Of a DNA stretch of 6,008 nucleotides, positions 4,539 to 6,008 are shown piece by piece (within the stretch, counting starts at the first letter, position 1; each line of letters starts with the position of its first letter). The DNA lies in assembly GCA_017378975.1 (NCBI GenBank), contig JAFNXT010000296.1, positions 1-6,008 on the forward strand. The letters are read 5' to 3'. Under the pieces are notes generated by a model. The model did no database searches. It was given only the letters and a program-made list of their open reading frames with translations, and was not told the DNA's origin. A program made the translations under genes and the position numbers. The DNA is from Oscillospiraceae bacterium. GTDB taxonomy: Bacteria > Bacillota > Clostridia > Oscillospirales > Oscillospiraceae.

Positions 4539-6008
4539 ATGATGAAAAATACCAAACGTTTCGTTCGGATCATGTGTCTGGTCCTGGCTGCCCTGATGGT
4601 GCTGAGCCTGATCCCGGCCATCGTCCTCGCCGCAGAAGCGGAGCGGACCGTTCTGGCATCCAATGTGGGTGGCTGGGACCAGGTCTGCATCTACTTCTGG
4701 TCCGATTCGGACACCGGCATGACTGCCTGGCCCGGCAAGCTCATGACCCAAAACAGCGCGGGCATCTACGAAGCCCAGATCCCCGAAAGTGCCCAGTATG
4801 TGATCTTCAACAACGGAGGCAACGGCCAGCAGACCGGCGACCTGACCCTTCCTGCAGGCAAGAACCTCTACGACCTGTCCTCTCAGAGCTGGTCGACCTA
4901 CGAGGATGACGCGATCTGCGTCCACACCTACGGCGAGGGCACCGTCACCACCGCTCCCACCTGCACCAACAGCGGCAGTACCACCAAGACCTGCACCCTC
5001 TGCGGCTGGGTCACGACCCAGACCGTCCCGGCCACAGGCCACAGCTTCGTGGACGGTACCTGTACCGTCTGCGGTCATACGCGCCCCACTTCCTACCGTC
5101 TGTTCTACGATAACACCGAAAGCAACTGGGACAGCGTGTACATCTACTACTGGAGCGACGACAACACGGCCATGATCTTCTGGCCCGGCGAGAAGATGGT
5201 GGACGAAGGCGACCAGATCTTCAGCTACGTCCTCCCCGGCGATGCCCAGTATGTGATCTTCAATAACAACAACGGCCAGCAGACCGGCGACATGGAGATC
5301 CCCGGCGACGGCTATCTCTACGCCGACGGCCAATGGATCATCCTCAGCGTCTGCGACCACAGCTACGATCAGGGCGTGATCACCACCGAGCCCACCTGTA
5401 CCGTGGCCGGTGTCAAGACCTTCACCTGCACCCTCTGCGGCGAGACCACCACCCAGTCCATCGCCGCGCTGGGCCACAGCATGGACGAGGGCCGTATCAC
5501 CACCGAGCCCACCTGCGTATTGGACGGTGTGAAGACCTACTCCTGCGCCGTCTGCGGTCAGACCACCACCGAGAAGGTCCCCGCCAAGGGCCATACCTTC
5601 GATGGCGACACCTGTACCACCTGTGGCGCTCCCAAGGAATGCACCGAGCATCGCTGGAACGAAGGCACTGTGACCCAGGAAGGCACCTGCTGGACCCCCG
5701 GCTCCAAGACCGTCACCTGTACCGTCTGTGGCAAAACCGAGACCCAGACCATCCCTGCCGGTCACCGTTTCTACATCGCCAGCGTGACCGAGCCCACCTG
5801 TACCAAGACCGGCAAGGAGTACACCAAGTGCTACGGCTGTGCCTATTCCATGGACAAGACCCTGCCCAAGACCGACCACAGCTACACCGTCCCCGGTGCC
5901 ACCGTGGCTCCCACCTGTACCGAGGACGGCTACACCGTCTACGCCTGCACCGGCTGTGGTGCCGAGCAGAACGGTGATCTGGTCTACCATACCGGCCACA
6001 AGTGGTCC
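4539..6008 (+). CDS. Secreted protein with two CBM26 modules and Cys/His repeats (3' end outside window)
   Basis: This is a partial gene: 490 codons are open to the right edge. Residues 1-32 form a signal peptide (basic start, hydrophobic core, VLAA cleavage region). CBM26-like module 1 covers about residues 37-122 (VLASN, WDQVCIYFW, AWPGKLM, YVIFNNG, TGDLTLP). Module 2 covers about 186-267 (RLFYDN, WDSVYIYYW, FWPGEKM, YVIFNNN, TGDMEIP). Such modules bind starch-like alpha-glucans. Between and after them are at least six repeats with the form PTC-x9-C-x2-C, followed 12-14 residues later by a His, usually as GH (PTC cysteines at 142, 287, 326, 384, 421 and 460). Two short DGxC-x-x-CG units lie at 172-179 and 355-363. 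No catalytic domain is seen within the window. It is expressed from its own promoter behind the sortase terminator. A surface role in starch binding is inferred. A C-terminal enzyme or wall anchor could exist beyond the edge. Confidence 0.9.
   Translation, partial: MMKNTKRFVRIMCLVLAALMVLSLIPAIVLAAEAERTVLASNVGGWDQVCIYFWSDSDTGMTAWPGKLMTQNSAGIYEAQIPESAQYVIFNNGGNGQQTGDLTLPAGKNLYDLSSQSWSTYEDDAICVHTYGEGTVTTAPTCTNSGSTTKTCTLCGWVTTQTVPATGHSFVDGTCTVCGHTRPTSYRLFYDNTESNWDSVYIYYWSDDNTAMIFWPGEKMVDEGDQIFSYVLPGDAQYVIFNNNNGQQTGDMEIPGDGYLYADGQWIILSVCDHSYDQGVITTEPTCTVAGVKTFTCTLCGETTTQSIAALGHSMDEGRITTEPTCVLDGVKTYSCAVCGQTTTEKVPAKGHTFDGDTCTTCGAPKECTEHRWNEGTVTQEGTCWTPGSKTVTCTVCGKTETQTIPAGHRFYIASVTEPTCTKTGKEYTKCYGCAYSMDKTLPKTDHSYTVPGATVAPTCTEDGYTVYACTGCGAEQNGDLVYHTGHKWS
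4791..4841 (+). repeat. Internal repeat in CBM26 module 1 (copy 1)
   Basis: This 51-base block encodes AQYVIFNNGGNGQQTGD. It is nearly identical to 5244-5291, with one extra codon and a few substitutions, pointing to module duplication within the gene. Confidence 0.85.
5244..5291 (+). repeat. Internal repeat in CBM26 module 2 (copy 2)
   Basis: This 48-base block encodes AQYVIFNNNNGQQTGD and matches 4791-4841 except for one missing codon and a few substitutions. The modules diverge much more outside this block, so the similarity may reflect gene conversion or strong constraint. Confidence 0.85.

Noticed and set aside
4338..5999. Open reading frame of 553 codons on the minus strand opposite the rightward CBM26 gene
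   Set aside because: It is antisense to a gene with clear signal peptide, CBM26 modules and repeats. Its Gly/Val/Ala/His-rich composition mirrors the Thr/Cys/Gly codons of the real gene, and the frame stays open because the sense gene avoids TTA, CTA and TCA codons. It also runs through the sortase terminator and the promoter region.
4959..6008. Repetitive stretch considered as a CRISPR array or DNA-level satellite
   Set aside because: The repetition is in the protein sequence (Cys/His repeats in one open frame), with variable DNA and no constant repeat-spacer pattern.

Overview
The window looks like chromosomal DNA from a G+C-rich, Gram-positive anaerobe of the Clostridia. The best guess is a gut Oscillospiraceae-type bacterium. 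The reasons are GGAGG-type ribosome binding sites, consensus sigma-A-like promoters with 17-base spacers, strong G/C bias at third codon positions, a class B sortase, and secreted proteins that combine starch-binding CBM26 modules with Cys-x-x-Cys repeats. The genus cannot be fixed from this sequence alone.

Layout. Two transcription units diverge from a short region around 3374-3507. Leftward (minus strand), a promoter at 3381-3409 drives a tightly packed operon. It encodes a membrane protein with a DUF218/YdcF-like domain (about 3287 to 2550), a 13-codon minicistron (2553 to 2512), an M42-family metallo-aminopeptidase (2515 to 1454) and a large secreted CBM26 protein (1447 to beyond the left edge). 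Each gene overlaps the next or lies within a few bases of it, so translational coupling is likely. Rightward (plus strand), a promoter at 3450-3478 drives a membrane-anchored class B sortase (3508-4383), followed by a strong intrinsic terminator. A separate consensus promoter at 4469-4497 then drives a second secreted CBM26 protein (4539 to beyond the right edge), which has two CBM26 modules and at least six Cys/His repeats.

How the genes may work together. The two outer genes share a design: signal peptide, CBM26, then DGxCxxCG / CxxC-GH modules. They flank a sortase. A reasonable inference is a cell-surface alpha-glucan (starch) binding locus, with the sortase possibly fixing one or both proteins to the wall. 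No glycoside hydrolase is visible, and both C-termini, where a sorting signal would lie, are outside the window. The DUF218 protein and the M42 peptidase may be co-expressed housekeeping partners rather than parts of a starch system.

The most distinctive points are a 38-bp tandem duplication that copied the peptidase ribosome binding site and start codon and so created a new coupled minicistron, a double-hairpin repeat-like element in the operon leader, a tandemly duplicated uncharacterised domain in the leftward CBM26 protein, and a strictly spaced Cys-Cys-Cys-His repeat in the rightward one.
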